Below are positions 18,034-27,076 of a stretch of 35,328 nucleotides of DNA, piece after piece. The position numbers were made by a program, and so were the translations under genes. Below the pieces are notes generated by a model. It searched no databases, had not been told where the DNA came from, and worked only from the letters and a program-made list of their open reading frames with translations. The first letter of the stretch is position 1. Each line of letters opens with the position of its first letter. This DNA comes from 1-14-2-50-31-20 sp965370315 (GTDB lineage Bacteria; Bacteroidota; Ignavibacteria; Ignavibacteriales; Melioribacteraceae): positions 1-35,328 of the forward strand of contig CBDUTO010000035.1 of NCBI GenBank assembly GCA_965370315.1, read 5' to 3'.

Positions 18034-20508
18034 GTGGCATTATTAAAGCCTTCCAGACATAAAAAATTATTACCGGAAGATTTGAAGTATATATTCAATC
18101 CAGATATTGCAAATGGTGAGTTAACGGATATAGAGAAACCTATTCTAGCAATTATTGGTCAAGAGAGAGCAATAAAAGCATTACGCTTGGGTGTTGAGCT
18201 CCGTAAACAAGGATACAATATCTTTATTACAGGCCTTTCCGGAACTGGAAAATTTACTACTGTACAGAAGATGCTTGAAACATTACAGCCCGAATGCTCA
18301 ATAATGAATGACTACGCCTATGTAAATAATTTTGAAGATGAGGATAGACCAATTCTTTTAAAATTTAAGGCTGGAAGAGCAATTAAATTTAAAAAGGATA
18401 TGTTCCGCAGTATAGAGTTTATTCAGGCTCAAGTTGCTAAAACTTTTGAGTCAGCGCCATTTACAAAAAACAAAGAAAAGTTAATTTCAAAGTATCATGA
18501 TGTTCAAACCAAATTAATGGGAACGTTTGAAGCAAAATTAACAAAAGATAGTTTAACCCTTGCCCAGATAAAGGACGGGGAGACTGTCCATCCAGAAATA
18601 TTTGCTGTTGTTGGTGAAAAGGCTTTCCCAATGCTGTCATTAAGTGAATTGGTTGGTGAAAAGGTTATTACCAAAAAGAGAGCTGAGAATTTAACTAAAA
18701 AGTACATTGGTTATAGAGCAGAACTAAAAAAAGTATTTAAGGAGGGATTTAGATTAACTAATAATCTTAAGGATGAAATTGAAACTTTAGAGCAAAGTGC
18801 AGTTAAAGAGATAGTTACATTTTCGCTTGATAATTTAAAATCTAAATACCGTGTCAATGGAGTTAATACATACTTAAATATGGTTGCTAATGATATACTT
18901 GGTAACATAGAAGTATTTAATGGTGAGAAACCAAGTGAGGTGGAATTAGAGAATGGGATAATAGTAGATTATTTAAAAGAATATGAAGTTAATATTATTC
19001 TCGATAATTCAAGACAGAAAGATTGCCCAGTTGTTGTTGAAACATCGCCGACTTATCAAAATCTTTTTGGTTCAATTGAGAAATTTAGCGATGGTAATGG
19101 TGGATGGTTTTCTGATTTTACTGGAATAAAATCTGGTTCACTTTTAAGAGCAAATGGTGGCTATTTAATTTTGAACGCATCTGATGCTTATTCAGAACCT
19201 GGTGTTTGGAAAGCTCTTAAACGAACGTTGTATTATGGCAAAATGGAAATTCAAGATAAGCATAGTTCATATCAAGCTTCACCAAGCGTAATGAAACCAG
19301 AAGCAATTAAACTAGATACGAAAGTAATACTAATTGGTAGTGCCTACACGTATTCACTATTCTCTGCTTATGAAGATGACTTTAACAAAATTTTTAAAGT
19401 TAAGGCAGAATTTGATTCTGAGATGAAGCGTAATGATGGAAATGTTAAAAAATATGTAGAAGTTATTAAGCGATTAGTTATTAAAGAAAAGTTAAAAGAG
19501 TTTGACTCATCTGCAATTCTAAAGATTCTTGAATATTCAGCTCGCTATGTAGAATCTAAAAATAAATTGACTACTAGATTTTCATACATAATTGATTTGA
19601 CTCAAGAAGCTAATTTCTGGGCGTCTGATGTTGATGCTGATGTGGTTACAGACTATCATGTTACTCAAGCATATAATTCCGCCCGAGAAAGGCATGGACT
19701 TTATGAATCCAAAGTAAATGAAATGTTTGAAGATGGCACAATGATGATAGATGTTTCCGGAAGTAGAGTAGGACAAATTAATGGTCTTGCTGTATATGGT
19801 GGTGATAGGTATTCGTTTGGTAAACCCACACGAATAACAGCTACAGTAGCTTTAGGTAATGGAAGTATAATAAATGTGGAACGTGAAGCAGGGCTCAGTG
19901 GAAGTACTCATAACAAGGGGGTGCTTGTTATTACAGGATATTTAAAAGAGAAATTTGGAAAAGACATCCCTCTTTCATTCAATGCTAGTCTAGTTTTTGA
20001 ACAAGGTTATGGGATGATTGATGGTGATAGTGCATCAATAACTGAGATTACGGCACTTCTTTCTGCAATGACCGAAATCCCAATTAAACAATCTTTTGCA
20101 ATTACTGGTTCTGTAAATCAAAAAGGAGATATACAACCAATTGGTGGAGTTAACGAAAAAGTTGAAGGATTTTATGATCTCTGTAAAGCCCGTGGATTAA
20201 CGGGAAGAGAGGGAGTAATTATACCAATTCAAAATGTGCAAGATTTAATGTTAAAAGATGAGATAGTTAATTCTGTTACAGAGAGAAAATTCTCTATATA
20301 TGCAGTATCTAAAGTAGAAGAAGCACTCGAACTATTAATGGGTGTTAGAGCTGGGAAAAAATTAGCAAGTGGACATTACCAACCTAATACAATATTTGGT
20401 GAAGTTGAAAAGCGTTTGAGAGAAATGAGAAAAAAAACCACTCCAAAACCTCAACCCCAAAAAGAAGAACATGTAAAAAAGATAAAGACAAATAGAAGAA
20501 AAAAATAG
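18034..20508 (+). CDS. Lon-family ATP-dependent protease (LonB-like, AAA_32 type)
   Basis: 824 residues from a GTG start chosen for its GGAG site. This is the COG1067 type of Lon-related protease, distinct from classical LonA because it lacks the LonA N-terminal substrate domain. Walker A GLSGTGKFT begins at about residue 67 within an AAA_32-type ATPase region. The C-terminal Lon protease domain holds the Ser-Lys dyad: Ser666 in DGDSASIT and Lys709 in GGVNEKVEGFYD, 43 residues apart as in E. coli Lon (Ser679/Lys722). It should degrade misfolded or regulatory proteins in the cytoplasm using ATP. The last 35 or so residues are a Lys/Arg/Pro-rich, probably disordered tail. It is divergent from mfd and 11 bases upstream of pyk, so probably co-transcribed with it. 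Confidence 0.93.
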   Translation: MALLKPSRHKKLLPEDLKYIFNPDIANGELTDIEKPILAIIGQERAIKALRLGVELRKQGYNIFITGLSGTGKFTTVQKMLETLQPECSIMNDYAYVNNFEDEDRPILLKFKAGRAIKFKKDMFRSIEFIQAQVAKTFESAPFTKNKEKLISKYHDVQTKLMGTFEAKLTKDSLTLAQIKDGETVHPEIFAVVGEKAFPMLSLSELVGEKVITKKRAENLTKKYIGYRAELKKVFKEGFRLTNNLKDEIETLEQSAVKEIVTFSLDNLKSKYRVNGVNTYLNMVANDILGNIEVFNGEKPSEVELENGIIVDYLKEYEVNIILDNSRQKDCPVVVETSPTYQNLFGSIEKFSDGNGGWFSDFTGIKSGSLLRANGGYLILNASDAYSEPGVWKALKRTLYYGKMEIQDKHSSYQASPSVMKPEAIKLDTKVILIGSAYTYSLFSAYEDDFNKIFKVKAEFDSEMKRNDGNVKKYVEVIKRLVIKEKLKEFDSSAILKILEYSARYVESKNKLTTRFSYIIDLTQEANFWASDVDADVVTDYHVTQAYNSARERHGLYESKVNEMFEDGTMMIDVSGSRVGQINGLAVYGGDRYSFGKPTRITATVALGNGSIINVEREAGLSGSTHNKGVLVITGYLKEKFGKDIPLSFNASLVFEQGYGMIDGDSASITEITALLSAMTEIPIKQSFAITGSVNQKGDIQPIGGVNEKVEGFYDLCKARGLTGREGVIIPIQNVQDLMLKDEIVNSVTERKFSIYAVSKVEEALELLMGVRAGKKLASGHYQPNTIFGEVEKRLREMRKKTTPKPQPQKEEHVKKIKTNRRKK

Positions 20509-20519
20509 GTAAAAGCATA

Positions 20520-21947
20520 ATGGCAATTAGAAGAACAAAAACAAAAATATTAGCAACACTAGGCCCAGCAAGTGATAGCAAAGAACAAATACTTAAGCTT
20601 GTGGATGCCGGCGTAAATGGTTTCAGACTTAATTTTTCGCATGGTGATAAAGAATATTTCGATAATCTTTTTGGAATAATTAATAAAGTTTGTGAAACAC
20701 GAAAACTCCCAATTCCAATTATTCAAGATTTGCAAGGTCCAAAAATCAGAATAGGAAAATTAAAAAAAGATAAAATAAAAATTAATTCTGGCGATAGTAT
20801 TGAAATAACAATTGATGAAGTTAAAGGCGATGAAAAAATAATTTCGGCTTCATATAAATCTTTGGTGGAAGATGCTCAAATTGGTGAAATAATTTTAATT
20901 GATGATGGACTAATAAAATTAGAAGTATCCGAAAAGAAAGAACGTTCGCTGATATGTAAGATTATTGAAGGTGGAAAGCTAAAACCTAAAAAAGGAATGA
21001 ACTTACCTGGAATGAAATTAAGCACTCCAGCATTAACTGAGCAAGACAAGAAAAATTTGGAATTCGCCTTGCAATATAGAATTGATTACGTGGCTCTTTC
21101 TTTTGTTCGTTCGGCAAAAGATATTGTTGAACTTAGAAATTGGCTTGAGCTTAGGGGGTATAAAAAACCAATTATAGCAAAAATTGAGAAGCCAGAAGCA
21201 GTCGAAAATTTTGAAGATATTCTTCAGGTTGCTGATGTAATAATGGTAGCTCGGGGTGATTTAGGTGTTGAAATTGAACCACAACTTGTTCCTGCAATTC
21301 AGAAAAAAATTATTAGACGTTGCAATGAAGTAGGAACGCTTGTAATTACTGCAACGCAAATGTTAGAATCAATGATAACAAACCCAATTCCAACAAGAGC
21401 AGAAGCATCCGATGTTGCTAATGCTGTTCTTGACGGAACAGATGTAGTAATGCTTAGTGGTGAAACTGCTGCTGGTGAGTATCCAATAAAAACTGTTGAA
21501 ATGATGCGTGAAATATTACTTTCCATTCAATCGCAAAGACAATTTCTTGCTAAAGTAAATTGGGAAGAACCAGCTGATGGAATAGAAAATATTTTTGATG
21601 CAACAGCTAAAGGTTTTACGCAAATTGCCGATCAAGTAAAAGCTGATGCAATAGTTGTTTTTACTCATGAAGGTAGGCAAGCAATGCGGATGTCCAAGTA
21701 CAATCCTAATGCTGATATTTATGCGTTTTCGGATAATTTTGAAGTTCTGAACGCACTGAATCTACACAAGTCAGTTACTCCATTATATCTAAAAAACATT
21801 AATGATGAAAATTATTATATGAATAGATCAGTTGAAATATTGAAAGAGAAAAAATTTATAAATGATGGAGATTTGCTCCTCTTTGCTGCTGGTGCTCCAC
21901 TTGCAGAAGTAGAGAGAAGAAGTTGGGTTAGATTTAAAGTAGTTTAA
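20520..21947 (+). CDS. pyk: Pyruvate kinase
   Basis: 475 residues, the normal bacterial length. It catalyses phosphoenolpyruvate plus ADP to pyruvate plus ATP, the last step of glycolysis. Diagnostic segments are present in order: TKILATLGPAS, GFRLNFSHGD (Arg, Asn, Ser, His of the nucleotide and cation site), IIQDLQGPKIRIG, AKIEKPEAVENF (catalytic Lys and metal-binding Glu), MVARGDLGVE, ITATQMLESM and TRAEASDVANAVLDGTD, then SGETAAGEYP. The C-terminal regulatory domain is intact (VVFTHEGRQAMRMSKYNP). The start ATG is 11 bases after the Lon-like stop, with only a weak AGG upstream, consistent with translational coupling. A repeat-like sequence follows before amrS. Confidence 0.97.
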   Translation: MAIRRTKTKILATLGPASDSKEQILKLVDAGVNGFRLNFSHGDKEYFDNLFGIINKVCETRKLPIPIIQDLQGPKIRIGKLKKDKIKINSGDSIEITIDEVKGDEKIISASYKSLVEDAQIGEIILIDDGLIKLEVSEKKERSLICKIIEGGKLKPKKGMNLPGMKLSTPALTEQDKKNLEFALQYRIDYVALSFVRSAKDIVELRNWLELRGYKKPIIAKIEKPEAVENFEDILQVADVIMVARGDLGVEIEPQLVPAIQKKIIRRCNEVGTLVITATQMLESMITNPIPTRAEASDVANAVLDGTDVVMLSGETAAGEYPIKTVEMMREILLSIQSQRQFLAKVNWEEPADGIENIFDATAKGFTQIADQVKADAIVVFTHEGRQAMRMSKYNPNADIYAFSDNFEVLNALNLHKSVTPLYLKNINDENYYMNRSVEILKEKKFINDGDLLLFAAGAPLAEVERRSWVRFKVV

Positions 21948-21950
21948 TAA

Positions 21951-22010
21951 GAAAATCGCTAAGGCACAAAGGAATATTAAAATTTTTTTGCGTCTCTGCG
22001 ACTTTGTGGT
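21951..22010. repeat. Imperfect inverted, probably dispersed, repeat between pyk and amrS
   Basis: The left arm CGCTAAGGCACAAAGG lies near 21957-21972 and the right arm GCGTCTCTGCGACTTTGTGG at 21990-22009. Both are unlike the surrounding AT-rich DNA. The arms are imperfect inverted copies of one G-rich/C-rich unit. Similar strings (cgc-aaag / ctttg-gcg) are familiar to me as intergenic dispersed repeats in Bacteroidota-related genomes. It has no coding value and ends about ten bases before the amrS ATG. No second copy was noticed in this window. Confidence 0.5.
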
Positions 22011-22020
22011 AAAAAACAAT

Positions 22021-23031
22021 ATGAATCAAAAAGCTAAATGGTGGAAAACAGAAGAGAGTGGTAAAATTAGATGTACACTCTGTCCTCGCTATTGTGTTTT
22101 AGCAGATGGACAAAAAGGATTCTGTTTCATCAGAGAGAATATTGCGGGAACCCTTTTTTCTACTGGTTATGGGCGACCAACTGGATTTGCAATTGATCCA
22201 ATTGAGAAAAAACCATTAAATCACTTCTATCCAGGAACGGACATTTTAAGTTTTGGTACAGCTGGCTGTAATCTTGGATGTAAGTTCTGCCAGAACTGGA
22301 CAATGAGTAAATCAAAATTAGATGAAGTAAACTCAGTCTCTGCCACTCCAGAAGATGTAGTAGCACTCGCAAAAAAGCATAATGTAAAATTAATTGCGTA
22401 TACTTATAACGACCCTACTATCATTGGAGAATATGTGATTGATATCTCAAAACTTGCACGTGAGGAGGGGATTAGATCTGTAATGGTTACTGCCGGTTAC
22501 ATTGATAGTGAGGCTCGTAAAGATGTTTACAAATATGTAGATGCAGCCAACGTTGACCTTAAAGCATTCACAGAGGATTTCTATCATAAACTAACTTCAT
22601 CGCAACTTGCACCAATTCTTGATACAATTAAATGGTTAAAAAATGAAACAGATATTTGGATTGAAATAACAACACTTTTAATTCCGAACGAAAATGATTC
22701 TGATGATGAAATTAAACGAATGTCCGAATGGATTTTAGAAAATCTCGGCGATGAAGTTCCTCACCATTTTACAGCTTTTCATCCAACATTTAAAATGCAA
22801 AATCACAAACAAACTTCTTTAGCAACAGTTAATAGGGCAAGAGATATTGCAATGGCTGCTGGGATAAAATATGTTTATACTGGTAATGTACATAATCCAA
22901 AAGCAGAAACAACATACTGTCTAAATTGCAAAACCCCTTTGATAGAAAGGGATTGGCACAATGTTAATACAAACAAAATTGTGAATGGTAATTGCTATAA
23001 ATGCAATTCAATAATTGCTGGCATCTTTTAG
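22021..23031 (+). CDS. amrS: AmmeMemoRadiSam system radical SAM enzyme
   Basis: 336 residues. ATG 22021 is chosen because the upstream in-frame TTG at 21988 lies inside the repeat. The radical SAM CxxxCxxC cluster motif is Cys83, Cys87, Cys90 in AGCNLGCKFCQNW, preceded by the family's N-terminal cysteine motif CTLCPRYC (from about residue 18) and followed by a C-terminal zinc-ribbon-like pair (YCLNCKTP and CYKCN). Other family landmarks are AYTYNDPTI and FHPTFKM. AmrS-type proteins normally occur with AMMECR1 (AmrA) and Memo (AmrB) homologues; neither is in view. The reaction is a 5'-deoxyadenosyl-radical one, substrate not firmly known to me. The gene is 73 bases downstream of pyk on the same strand. 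Confidence 0.93.
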   Translation: MNQKAKWWKTEESGKIRCTLCPRYCVLADGQKGFCFIRENIAGTLFSTGYGRPTGFAIDPIEKKPLNHFYPGTDILSFGTAGCNLGCKFCQNWTMSKSKLDEVNSVSATPEDVVALAKKHNVKLIAYTYNDPTIIGEYVIDISKLAREEGIRSVMVTAGYIDSEARKDVYKYVDAANVDLKAFTEDFYHKLTSSQLAPILDTIKWLKNETDIWIEITTLLIPNENDSDDEIKRMSEWILENLGDEVPHHFTAFHPTFKMQNHKQTSLATVNRARDIAMAAGIKYVYTGNVHNPKAETTYCLNCKTPLIERDWHNVNTNKIVNGNCYKCNSIIAGIF

Positions 23032-23084
23032 TAAGTTTATTAGACTAAAAAAAATGTTTTATGATGAAGAGTAGTGATAATACA

Positions 23085-23993
23085 TTATGGTTTTTTAGCA
23101 GGGTAATCTGAATCGTTCTTTATCTTCTTATGAGTTTTTAGCCATTCCTCACCTTGTTTTGTTAAGAAAAAATCCATCCACAAATAATACATTGTTTCAT
23201 TATTTTCTACACTCACACCATGGCTTGAACCAATTGGAATATGAAGAAGTTCAAATTCTTTAAACTGGGTGCTAGCATCATCAGCAAATACAGTTACGTT
23301 ACTTCCTGCGAGTCCTAAAAATAGTTGGTCAAGCATTGGGTGTTCATGTGCCCCAACCGCATCTGGGCCCTTTGTTTTAACTGTTCCCATAGCAACTCTT
23401 GGAATATGGTCTTTGGGAAGTACAGTTCTGCTTACAGTGTTAGGGCTTTTAATTTTTTCAGTATATGCTTCACAATCTTCAAAACTTGTAAAATAAATAC
23501 CTTTTCTGTTTTCTAGCGGATATGATTTTATATCCAAAACATCTTGTTCTGAAAGTGCTTTATGCATTTGAACAATATGCAACGTATCGCCTTTTGATAC
23601 ATTTATAATTACTTTTGAATTTGCAAAGGGTAAGGCAATTGTTTCTGGAACAATTGTGTAGCTCTTATTATCAACAATAAGATTCCCTTTGCCCTTTATA
23701 AATATTAGAATTGTTTCATGGTTTTCAATAGTTTTTTCAGTATATGAAATAGGACCAGCTAGAGTGATGTGCTCAACATTTAATTCAGAAATATCTCCAG
23801 GCAGAAGGGTTTCTCTTTCAATCTGTTTCCCATCCGTCAATTTCATTTGAAGTTTCTGTTTTCTAATCTCTTCACCATTTATCGATTCCAAAAACAGAAA
23901 TAGAAATAGAAATAGAGCAAAAAGTATAATAGAACGTAGACTCTTAGTAGAGTTATGAAAGTTCTTCAATGTATCAAAAATTGTATTTAACAT
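23085..23993 (-). CDS. Exported double-cupin protein
   Basis: 302 residues. The start is ATG 23993, set by GGAGG five bases upstream; an in-frame TTG at 24014 is less likely. A very hydrophobic segment (about residues 20-36, ILFALFLFLFLFLES) is a signal peptide or membrane anchor. Two cupin beta-barrels follow: about 60-150, largely lacking metal-binding His, and about 185-285, with the metal-type motif AHEHPMLDQLFLGL and a later HIPIGSSHGV, which offer His, His, Gln or Asp and His as ligands. Cupins of this kind bind or convert small acids and sugars. It lies 57 bases downstream of the PL6 lyase on the same strand. KdgF-type cupins act on unsaturated uronates made by such lyases, but they are short and cytoplasmic, so that role is only a guess. 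Confidence 0.75.
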   Translation of the reverse strand: MLNTIFDTLKNFHNSTKSLRSIILFALFLFLFLFLESINGEEIRKQKLQMKLTDGKQIERETLLPGDISELNVEHITLAGPISYTEKTIENHETILIFIKGKGNLIVDNKSYTIVPETIALPFANSKVIINVSKGDTLHIVQMHKALSEQDVLDIKSYPLENRKGIYFTSFEDCEAYTEKIKSPNTVSRTVLPKDHIPRVAMGTVKTKGPDAVGAHEHPMLDQLFLGLAGSNVTVFADDASTQFKEFELLHIPIGSSHGVSVENNETMYYLWMDFFLTKQGEEWLKTHKKIKNDSDYPAKKP

Positions 23994-23998
23994 GTGTA

Positions 23999-24003
23999 CC
24001 TCC
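23999..24003 (-). promoter_or_regulatory. Strong Shine-Dalgarno GGAGG that sets the cupin start
   Basis: On the minus strand GGAGG is followed by five bases and ATG 23993. It rules out the TTG at 24014, which would put the site inside the coding region. Confidence 0.7.
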
Positions 24004-24050
24004 GTTCTCAGCAAAAATCGTATATTTTAATCCTTAAGAATTAGCAAAAT

Positions 24051-26966
24051 TTATTTTATCGATAATAGCTTTAATGTTTGCATTCTTTCTTTTGTTTTAA
24101 TTGTTGCAATATATACTCCAGAAGAGAAACCCAATGCAGTCCAACTAACCTTATGCATACCAACATTTTGGACTTCATTAACTACTGAGGAGACCTTCTG
24201 CCCAAGTGTATTATATATATCGACTGCAACATGTGATTTTGCTGATAAATTATATTCAAAAACGGTTGACGGATTAAATGGGTTTGGATAATTTCTAAAC
24301 AAGTCATACGATATGCTAGTTTCATTTACATCTTTAACAGATACTACTGGTTCTTCTGCAAATGGTCCAACATTATTTTCGGTAAGAGGCATTCTTATTA
24401 TTGTAGCAGTTGAATATTCATCTGCTCCTACATCGGAAGTCCCGATTCTTGGTTGACCTTGCATGTCGTATTGTAAATTAATAACGGAATTATCCGATGC
24501 ATCGATAGCTGGGCTTTCTGAACTTAATAGCCATAAGCTATCAACGAAGATAAGCTGAGGATCTATTTCATTTATCTGATCTTCTGCTGCAGTTATACCA
24601 AGGCTAGCACCACTTTGAGGATGCATAATGTTCTTTGTCCAAGTAAAATTGCTTGGGGCATTATATTCCTTAATGATATCTGTTTCACTTCCAAGAACAA
24701 GATTGTTAGCCATTATAACATTTCTTGGAACTTTCTGCCATGAATTATCAGCCTTTGCATATCCAATTTCGATATTTGAAAAATTGTTAACCATTGTGTT
24801 GTTTGCAATAATTACATTATCAATTCGCCAATGGGAACTAAGAGAACCAGTATCAGTATCGCCATTTGTAAGAGTTAGAGCTGCATCCCATTTTGAACCA
24901 GTTAAGCCTTCAAAGTAGTTATTATAAATTTTATGATCGCGAGCATATAATCTAATTCCACCAGTTCCTTCTTTCCCTTCTCCAAAGAAGAAATTATCGT
25001 GAATTACAGATCCATCACCATGGCGAAGTGATACAGTGCCTTGTGAACTTTTAATAGTGTTATATCTTACTGTATCCTTGCAACTTTTTATTGAGATAAT
25101 TTCCGGATCGCCATCACAGTCTTCAAATAAATTATATTCAATTACTGTAAATCCATCTGTTAAAGATAGCTGACTCCATCCAACACGTATTGCTTCCATT
25201 TCGTTAACGTGACGTGGACCAATGTTATAAAAATAGTTATGATCAATCCTGTCGTGTTGAGAAACATTATCTCCGCCATCAATTGTAATGAAATTTCCTA
25301 ATTGGTGTTTATCTCTAAATATATTATGATCAACTCTATTATGATGGCTCAATAAAGTTCCATCATCCCAATATCCACCAATGTATAACCACTTGCCACT
25401 TTCACCATCGCTCTCAGTTAACTGAAATGTGTTTCTAGTAATTCTAATATTGTTACATCCTTCAAGTTTTACAGCGGTATATTTTTCTGAAGAAAAATGA
25501 AATCCTTCAAGAATTACGTATTCATTTTTTCTAAATGTAAAATATGTTGATCCAGCAAGCTCAGCTTTGCCTATGTTTTTCGAACGAATTATTATGGGTT
25601 TATTTGACATACCTGAGGATTCAACAGTAATACCACCGGAATCATAATTCCCATCTTCAACTTCTACAATATCTCCAGGTCGTAAGTTTGTACCTTTGCA
25701 AACATCTTTTAGTTCAGAAGAACTTGAAACAGTATAAACATTAGGTGGAGTTGTATCCACAACTATTGTAGCACCAATTTCCATATTGTCTAAGAGAGTA
25801 AAACTCTTTTGAGTTTCAGTTCCAGATAAATCCCCGGTCCAGCCTTCGTTTATGTAGCCAATAGGAACTGTGAGAATAGCCGTAATATTTGTGTTTTCGT
25901 AATATAGTCCTCCTGAAGGGTCTAATGCTATTGAGCCAAATTCAGGTTGAGTTACGGTCACGCTGTATTGTGGAGGTGGATTTAATGTGTCAACTTCAAC
26001 GACAGCTCCAATTTCCATGTTCTTAGTTATTTGAAAAGTATTTACTAATTCTGTTCCGGAAAGATCTCCGGTCCACCCGCCATTTTTGTAACCATCAGGG
26101 AGATTAAGAGTAACTGTAATTTCTGTACTATCTGGGTATTCATCTTCATCTGGATCGATTGAAATTGATCCAACATTTGGTTGCTTAATATCTACAGTAT
26201 GTGAGATGTTTAATCCGGGGAATTCGATATCAGCTATTGGAGTTGTGCTAACATAAATATCATCTACTATAGCATCTACACTACCTGTTGCCCCATTATA
26301 ACCAAGATTAAATCTCATTGAATGATATTCTTTTACTCCATCAGGTCTGCTTCCAGAAGCAGTAGGAGTATATGATTCTCTAAATCCAGCTGAAAATGCT
26401 TCTGATCCATTAAATATTACTTGGTGAACTTCTTTTGCATAATCAACTCTTACGGAGATTCTATTCCAGATATCAAAGCTATATGTTCCAACTTTAAGCT
26501 TAGATGAACCATAATAAATTCTAAAATCTCCAGATGTACCAGATGGCGTATCAAATTCTAAGACAAAGCTTCTTTTTTGGCTACCACCAAATAGATCATA
26601 TCCGCTAATTGCAAAATCTTTTGTAGCCATAGAATTTATTTTAACGTAAAGATCAACATATACTATTCCAGTAACTCCTTGTTGTGAACCGGTAAAAGTG
26701 GTGTTGTCAACAACCAAAGTTTCACTATTTGCCTGAAAACTTAATGACTTTGCACCAGTATGAATATTGGCTAAATCTTCTGTAATAATTGCTGTACCAC
26801 TAGAGATGTCCCAATTTTTTTGACCATTTATACTGCTTGTGGAATAATCTTCAAATGATGAAGTAAATATGTCTTGTGCTAACAGATTTGTATTGAGTGA
26901 AAGAAACATTGCGAATGTAGTATAAGAAAAGATAGTAGTGAGATTTTTAAATTTTAATCTGAACAT
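24051..26966 (-). CDS. Secreted PL6-type polysaccharide lyase (alginate lyase / chondroitinase B family) with T9SS tail
   Basis: 971 residues. A signal peptide ends near residue 31 (NLLAQD). Residues of about 32-245 are a concanavalin/LamG-like beta-sandwich. Two InlB-like repeats at about 254-325 and 335-405 share GWTGDLSGTE. About 410-845 is a right-handed beta-helix with PL6 hallmarks: EAIRVGWS, DGDPEIISIKS, then GTVSLRHGDGSVIHDN. Lys627 and Arg648 are 21 residues apart, the same spacing as catalytic Lys250 and Arg271 of chondroitinase B. Asp620 and Glu622 replace the usual Glu-x-Glu calcium ligands. Residues of about 880-971 are the T9SS signal (NYPNPFNPSTVF). It should cleave a uronate polysaccharide by beta-elimination outside the cell; alginate or chondroitin/dermatan cannot be told apart here. 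Lipoprotein and cupin genes flank it on the same strand. Confidence 0.88.
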   Translation of the reverse strand: MFRLKFKNLTTIFSYTTFAMFLSLNTNLLAQDIFTSSFEDYSTSSINGQKNWDISSGTAIITEDLANIHTGAKSLSFQANSETLVVDNTTFTGSQQGVTGIVYVDLYVKINSMATKDFAISGYDLFGGSQKRSFVLEFDTPSGTSGDFRIYYGSSKLKVGTYSFDIWNRISVRVDYAKEVHQVIFNGSEAFSAGFRESYTPTASGSRPDGVKEYHSMRFNLGYNGATGSVDAIVDDIYVSTTPIADIEFPGLNISHTVDIKQPNVGSISIDPDEDEYPDSTEITVTLNLPDGYKNGGWTGDLSGTELVNTFQITKNMEIGAVVEVDTLNPPPQYSVTVTQPEFGSIALDPSGGLYYENTNITAILTVPIGYINEGWTGDLSGTETQKSFTLLDNMEIGATIVVDTTPPNVYTVSSSSELKDVCKGTNLRPGDIVEVEDGNYDSGGITVESSGMSNKPIIIRSKNIGKAELAGSTYFTFRKNEYVILEGFHFSSEKYTAVKLEGCNNIRITRNTFQLTESDGESGKWLYIGGYWDDGTLLSHHNRVDHNIFRDKHQLGNFITIDGGDNVSQHDRIDHNYFYNIGPRHVNEMEAIRVGWSQLSLTDGFTVIEYNLFEDCDGDPEIISIKSCKDTVRYNTIKSSQGTVSLRHGDGSVIHDNFFFGEGKEGTGGIRLYARDHKIYNNYFEGLTGSKWDAALTLTNGDTDTGSLSSHWRIDNVIIANNTMVNNFSNIEIGYAKADNSWQKVPRNVIMANNLVLGSETDIIKEYNAPSNFTWTKNIMHPQSGASLGITAAEDQINEIDPQLIFVDSLWLLSSESPAIDASDNSVINLQYDMQGQPRIGTSDVGADEYSTATIIRMPLTENNVGPFAEEPVVSVKDVNETSISYDLFRNYPNPFNPSTVFEYNLSAKSHVAVDIYNTLGQKVSSVVNEVQNVGMHKVSWTALGFSSGVYIATIKTKERMQTLKLLSIK

Positions 26967-26977
26967 AAGGCTTAACC

Positions 26978-26991
26978 AACAATTAATTGTT
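26978..26991. promoter_or_regulatory. 14-base palindrome upstream of the PL6 gene
   Basis: AACAATTAATTGTT is its own reverse complement, 11 bases before the lyase ATG. It abuts the hairpin at 26991-27024. An operator is possible; AT-rich palindromes of this size can also occur by chance. Confidence 0.35.
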
Positions 26992-27024
26992 TCAAAATAG
27001 GTATAACAACATACCTATTTTGAA
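26991..27024 (-). terminator. 14-bp perfect hairpin between lipoprotein and PL6 genes
   Basis: TTCAAAATAGGTAT (26991-27004) and ATACCTATTTTGAA (27011-27024) form a perfect 14-base-pair stem with a six-base loop. It lies 52 bases past the lipoprotein stop and 24 before the lyase ATG. In the minus-strand transcript the stem closes with UAUUUU but no free U-run follows, so it may be a terminator/attenuator, an mRNA-protecting hairpin or a protein site. The structure is certain; the role is not. Confidence 0.6.
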
Positions 27025-27076
27025 GATAATTTACAATATTAAGAAGTCTAAATTTAAATTGTTGTAAATTAAAAAG

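Noticed and set aside
21988..22020. TTG start extending amrS by 11 residues
   Set aside because: The extension is encoded by the intergenic repeat; family similarity starts after ATG 22021.
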